A stretch of DNA of 64,000 nucleotides. It comes from Candidatus Phaeomarinobacter ectocarpi (GTDB taxonomy: Bacteria > Pseudomonadota > Alphaproteobacteria > CGMCC-115125). Shown here in pieces: positions 60,695-64,000 of this stretch. Position 1 is the stretch's first letter. Each line of letters begins with the position of its first letter. Made by a program: the position numbers and the translations under genes. The notes under the pieces were generated by a model. That model had not been told where the DNA came from and did no database searches. It saw nothing but the letters and a program-made list of their open reading frames with translations. The stretch covers positions 2,702,721-2,766,720 of the forward strand of contig NZ_HG966617.1 of the NCBI RefSeq assembly GCF_000689395.1, read 5' to 3'.

Positions 60695-62359
60695 ATGAGC
60701 CTCGCCGAACAGCACCATCCTTCTGACTCCATCAGCCGCAACGCCCAGATCGCCGCCGATGCGGCAGGTCGCTACCTGACCGCAGCAACCGCAGCAGTTA
60801 AAGCCCGCGTCGCCCCCGACGGCAAACCGGATGCGGCCCTGATCGAGCGGGAGCAGATGGCCGCCCACGGCCTGGCATGGACCGCCACCTATGTTGAAAC
60901 CCTGCGCCAGCTCGCAGGCTATCTCGAGCGCATGGAAGCCGCCGGCACGCTGACCGACATGGAACGCGGTCTCGCGGGCCTTGCCATCGGTGAATACATC
61001 GCCGAGCTCAGCGGCGGCCTGCCCATGAGCCAGGGCGAAATTCTCCGCCCCCACGACATGGGCGTCCCGGCAGCGGCGGTTGAGGCTCTTGTCTCAGAAG
61101 CAGGCACGCTCTTCGCAGAAGCATCCACCGCAGACGCCCGCGTCGCCCTCGCCAATCTGATTGAAGCCGATGCAGGCGGGCTTTATGGCAATCCCGGCCT
61201 GGACGAAACGCTTGATCTCGTCCGCGACCAGTTCCGCCGGTTCAGCGATGAAAAAGTCGCGCCCTTCGCCCATGGCTGGCATCTGCGCGATGAATTGATC
61301 CCGTTGGACGTCATAGAAGCCATGTCCGAACTGGGCGTCTTCGGCCTCACCATCCCGGAAAACGCCGGGGGCCTTGGCATGGGCAAGATCGCGATGTGCG
61401 TCGTGTCAGAAGAATTGAGCCGCGGCTATATCGGCGTCGGCTCTTTGGGCACGCGATCCGAAATCGCCGCCGAGCTGATCCTCGCAGGCGGCACCGACGA
61501 ACAGAAATCCCGCATCCTGCCGAAAATCGCGTCGGGCGAAATTCTGCCCACCGCCGTGTTCACCGAGCCCAACACCGGCTCTGACCTGGCGAGCCTGCGC
61601 ACCCGCGCCACGAAGAATGGCGACAGCTACACCATCACCGGCAACAAGACGTGGATCACCCACGCCGCCCGCGCTGACATGATGACCCTCCTTGCCCGGA
61701 GCAATCCAGACGCGCCGGGCTACAAGGGCCTGTCGATGTTCCTGGTTGAAAAACCCCGCGGCACAGACACCGACGCCTTCCCCCTTGAGGGCATGACCGG
61801 CGGCGAGATCGGTGTGCTCGGCTATCGCGGCATGAAGGAATACGAAATCGGCTTTGACGGCGTGGACGTGCCCGACACAAGCCTGTTGGGTGGTGAGGAA
61901 GGCAAAGGGTTCAAGCAGCTGATGGCCACCTTTGAAAGCGCCCGCATCCAGACGGCTGCCCGCGCCGTCGGTGTCGCGCAGGCGGCCTTGGACCTTGGCC
62001 TTGCTTACGCAACCGAGCGCCAGCAATTCGGCAAGCCGCTGATCCGCTTTCCGCGCGTGGCCGGCAAGCTTGCCATGATGGCGGCGGAAATCATGGCCGC
62101 CCGCCAGCTCACCTACTTTGCTGCCCGTGAAAAAGACCAGGGCCGCCGCTGCGACCTTGAAGCCGGCATGGCCAAGCTGCTGGGTGCCCGTGTGGCCTGG
62201 GCCGCCGCCGACAATGCCCTGCAGATCCACGGCGGCAACGGCTTTGCGCTTGAATATCCAGTGAGCCGCGTGCTCTGCGACGCCCGCATCCTCAATATCT
62301 TTGAAGGCGCCGCAGAAATTCAGGCCCAGGTCATCGCAAGACGGCTGCTGGAGAGCTAA
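60695..62359 (+). CDS. mcd: Acyl-CoA dehydrogenase, probable (2S)-methylsuccinyl-CoA dehydrogenase
   Basis: 554 aa. A ~150-aa N-terminal domain (HGLAWTATYVETLRQLAGYLERME, then GLAIGEYIAELSGGLPMSQGEILRPHDMG) precedes the acyl-CoA dehydrogenase fold. This extension is characteristic of Mcd, which oxidises (2S)-methylsuccinyl-CoA to mesaconyl-CoA in the ethylmalonyl-CoA pathway for acetyl-CoA assimilation. FAD/substrate segments TAVFTEPNTGSDLASLRT and ITGNKTWITHAARADMM are present; IHGGNGFALEYPVSRVLCDARILNIFEGAAEIQ closes the fold. ATG 60695 was chosen over 60677. No other pathway gene is in the window. Confidence 0.85.
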   Translation: MSLAEQHHPSDSISRNAQIAADAAGRYLTAATAAVKARVAPDGKPDAALIEREQMAAHGLAWTATYVETLRQLAGYLERMEAAGTLTDMERGLAGLAIGEYIAELSGGLPMSQGEILRPHDMGVPAAAVEALVSEAGTLFAEASTADARVALANLIEADAGGLYGNPGLDETLDLVRDQFRRFSDEKVAPFAHGWHLRDELIPLDVIEAMSELGVFGLTIPENAGGLGMGKIAMCVVSEELSRGYIGVGSLGTRSEIAAELILAGGTDEQKSRILPKIASGEILPTAVFTEPNTGSDLASLRTRATKNGDSYTITGNKTWITHAARADMMTLLARSNPDAPGYKGLSMFLVEKPRGTDTDAFPLEGMTGGEIGVLGYRGMKEYEIGFDGVDVPDTSLLGGEEGKGFKQLMATFESARIQTAARAVGVAQAALDLGLAYATERQQFGKPLIRFPRVAGKLAMMAAEIMAARQLTYFAAREKDQGRRCDLEAGMAKLLGARVAWAAADNALQIHGGNGFALEYPVSRVLCDARILNIFEGAAEIQAQVIARRLLES

Positions 62360-62387
62360 GCGGCGAAACCAACCCCAAAAAGGAATT

Positions 62388-62525
62388 CCGCATCCCTCCG
62401 GCTTGACCGGAGGGCCTACTCGCATCCGCCATTTGCCGATGCGGGGGCAAGGGTGTTGTCAGGTCTCGCCGATTTCTAAGTACGGGTCCGAGAGTGGACC
62501 CTCCGGTCAAGCCGGAGGGATACGG
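62388..62525. repeat. Paired REP-like inverted repeat element J
   Basis: Left unit CCGCATCCCTCCGGCTTGAC and right unit GAGTGGACCCTCCGGTCAAG, then CCGGAGGGATACGG, are reverse complements with a longer (~70-base) spacer. It uses the short core of element I with the outer ends of elements A-H, bridging the two subtypes. Confidence 0.82.
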
Positions 62526-62585
62526 GTACGGGGTTGCCAGATCTAAATTTGCAACTGCCTCAGAGCAGACCTCTGAACCGCCCTC

Positions 62586-63023
62586 TCAACCAGGACACTT
62601 CTTGTAGGTCTTGGACACAAAGCCCGGTTCGTTCCAAGCTTCTTTTGCCAGCATCTCCACATATTCATTTTGAGACTGCACCCGCAGCTCTCCGTTTGAA
62701 TGGATGATGCTCAGATGGTCCGGCCGCGTAATACCGCTGTCATCGCCGCAGGACACCAGCACCACATATTCGTTGACGTCATGGCCCGGTCCCCAGCTCA
62801 CCGGCGTGTAGGTGAGGAAGGCGCAGCCAAACTCGGTGCCGGAAATGGACCCGTCTGAAATCTGCAACCCCTTGCGCTCGCCATATTGATCAGCAGCACA
62901 GGCCTCAGGCCGTTCCGCATAGGTGTGTTTGAGGAAATCAGGCGCCTTTGACGTTGTCTCCGCTACTGCCCCGAAGGAGCCCCCCAGCGAAACCGCCATT
63001 ACTGTTATCAGACCAACCCGCAT
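62586..63023 (-). CDS. Small secreted protein of unknown function
   Basis: 145 aa. A signal peptide (VGLITVMAVSLGGSFGAVAE) is cleaved near residue 21. The mature 124 aa contain four Cys (EACAADQYG, FGCAFLT, VSCGDD, KKCPG), probably two disulfides, and a strand-rich pattern. No recognised domain. CGAGGGC precedes ATG. Divergent from the alpha/beta hydrolase gene. Confidence 0.68.
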   Translation of the reverse strand: MRVGLITVMAVSLGGSFGAVAETTSKAPDFLKHTYAERPEACAADQYGERKGLQISDGSISGTEFGCAFLTYTPVSWGPGHDVNEYVVLVSCGDDSGITRPDHLSIIHSNGELRVQSQNEYVEMLAKEAWNEPGFVSKTYKKCPG

Positions 63024-63155
63024 TTATTGTGCCCTCGATTTGCTCGTGTGCCTTTGATTTGCAAAATGTGTGAATTGCCACACCGGCACGACCCTGAAAT
63101 GATTTGCCCTGCGATGCAATCGCATACGCACACCTCAAGTCCTAAAGGACATGCC

Positions 63156-64000
63156 ATGGGCAATTCGACACTCTGGAAACGCATTGGCATCGGCGCCGGC
63201 ATCGCCGTTCCCGTTCTGGTGCTCATCGTCCTGGCAGGCGTCCTGCCATCGCTTCTTACCGCCGCCCAGCGTGAAGCCCTCAACGGGACACCGGCAGATC
63301 ACGGCATCGCTTACGAAGACGTCAGCCTCACCACGTCAGACGGTGTGACCATCAAAGGCTGGTGGATGCCGGACGCGACACCACCCGGCATTGATGATTT
63401 CACCGGTGAGGTCATCGATACCCAGGGCGTCATCATCTTTGTGCATGGCGCAAACTCCAACCGCACCGACCCCTATGCCAATGCCTATGGCCTGTTCAAG
63501 CTGCTGACCCGGATGCGCCACCACGTGCTGGCCATCGACCTGCGCAATTCCGGCGAGTCAGATGCCTGGGGCGGCGGCAAGCTGGACTGGGGCGTGGCAG
63601 AAGCGCGGGATGTCCTTGCTGCCGTTGACTACGCTCACGTGCATGGCAAGGGCGAGCCCATCATTCCCTTTGGGGTTTCCATGGGCGGTGCCGCCGCCAT
63701 CAATGCGGCTGTGCAGGACCAGCGCATCCGCGGTCTCGTCCTGCTGGACCCGTTGCTGGACACCTATGACACCATGACCAATGGCGCGATTGCCGCAGCG
63801 GGCTTTCCCCGCGCCCTTGCCCACATCAACACGACAGCGGCTGGTCTTTTCCATGGCGCACCCGTTTTTGGTGACACGGCGCTTGATCGCGCCATCCCCT
63901 ATGACCGCCCGACCTTGCTCATTCAGGACGAACACGATCCGGTCAATCGCCGCGTCCACGCAGAAGCGCTGGCCGCCGCCAACCGCAACATTGACCTGTG
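63156..64000 (+). CDS. Membrane-anchored alpha/beta hydrolase (cut by the window end)
   Basis: At least 281 codons remain open to the window edge. N-terminal membrane helix (IGIGAGIAVPVLVLIVLAGVLPSLL), then an alpha/beta hydrolase: oxyanion FVHGANSNRTDPYAN, nucleophile elbow GVSMGGAAAI, acid region IQDEHDPV. Similar to secreted or inner-membrane Abhydrolase_1 or dipeptidyl-peptidase-like proteins that dock at the membrane face. The catalytic His should lie beyond the edge. AAAGGA precedes ATG 63156; ATG 63151 is out of frame. Confidence 0.85.
   Translation, partial: MGNSTLWKRIGIGAGIAVPVLVLIVLAGVLPSLLTAAQREALNGTPADHGIAYEDVSLTTSDGVTIKGWWMPDATPPGIDDFTGEVIDTQGVIIFVHGANSNRTDPYANAYGLFKLLTRMRHHVLAIDLRNSGESDAWGGGKLDWGVAEARDVLAAVDYAHVHGKGEPIIPFGVSMGGAAAINAAVQDQRIRGLVLLDPLLDTYDTMTNGAIAAAGFPRALAHINTTAAGLFHGAPVFGDTALDRAIPYDRPTLLIQDEHDPVNRRVHAEALAAANRNIDL

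Overview
The window is GC-rich, densely coded chromosomal DNA from an alphaproteobacterium. Pointers are a Coq7-type ubiquinone hydroxylase, GluQ, a (2S)-methylsuccinyl-CoA dehydrogenase (ethylmalonyl-CoA pathway), PilZ and ExoD proteins, DUF2339 and DUF924 proteins, and many intergenic inverted-repeat elements with a CCCCGG-N-CCGGGG core. The richness in acyl-CoA enzymes and alpha/beta hydrolases recalls Parvibaculum-like marine lineages, but that placement is only an impression. No phage, insertion sequence, CRISPR array or rRNA was seen. There are two tRNA genes (Arg-CCT, Leu-CAA).

Layout. 0-13 kb is mostly envelope and signalling: an M48 peptidase and a nuclease-fold protein (operon, minus strand), a PagL-like outer-membrane protein, an autotransporter, a LuxR-type regulator whose N-terminal half is a degenerate esterase (the most unusual gene here), a large DUF2339 membrane protein, a DUF3298 protein and an AiiA-like lactonase. 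12-14 kb holds MFS and bile-acid-symporter-type transporters. 15-45 kb is a long run of acyl-CoA and xenobiotic or lipid metabolism: a crotonase, a DmdC-like acyl-CoA dehydrogenase, an SDR, two tandem alpha/beta hydrolases, a likely operon of HCCA-isomerase-like protein, GlpD, lipid kinase and alkyl-DHAP-synthase-like flavoprotein, an HSL-type esterase, three acyl-CoA ligases (one feruloyl-CoA-synthase-like), a five-gene cluster of two CMD proteins, one MBL hydrolase and two GSTs, a zinc alcohol dehydrogenase divergent from a TetR regulator, and a luciferase-like flavin monooxygenase.

44-57 kb is mainly housekeeping: TusA, acetyltransferases, a second TetR, a DoxX-like protein, a Cys-phosphatase, an MsbA-like ABC exporter, ExoD-DsbB-Coq7, an HNH nuclease, a YpfH-like esterase, a 3-methyladenine glycosylase, GluQ, an ATPase and an AEC carrier. 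57-64 kb has an ACT-like orphan, a von Willebrand factor A protein next to a four-helix membrane protein, the methylsuccinyl-CoA dehydrogenase, a small secreted protein and an alpha/beta hydrolase cut by the window end.

How the genes may work together (inference): the 15-45 kb region looks suited to importing, activating (CoA ligases), oxidising (acyl-CoA dehydrogenases, crotonase, SDR, flavin monooxygenase) and detoxifying (GST, CMD) hydrophobic compounds such as fatty acids, terpenoids or phenylpropanoids. Control would come from local TetR regulators, for which candidate operators are visible. The GlpD/kinase/AGPS-like group suggests ether-type glycerolipid synthesis. The degenerate-esterase LuxR protein may sense a hydrophobic ligand.
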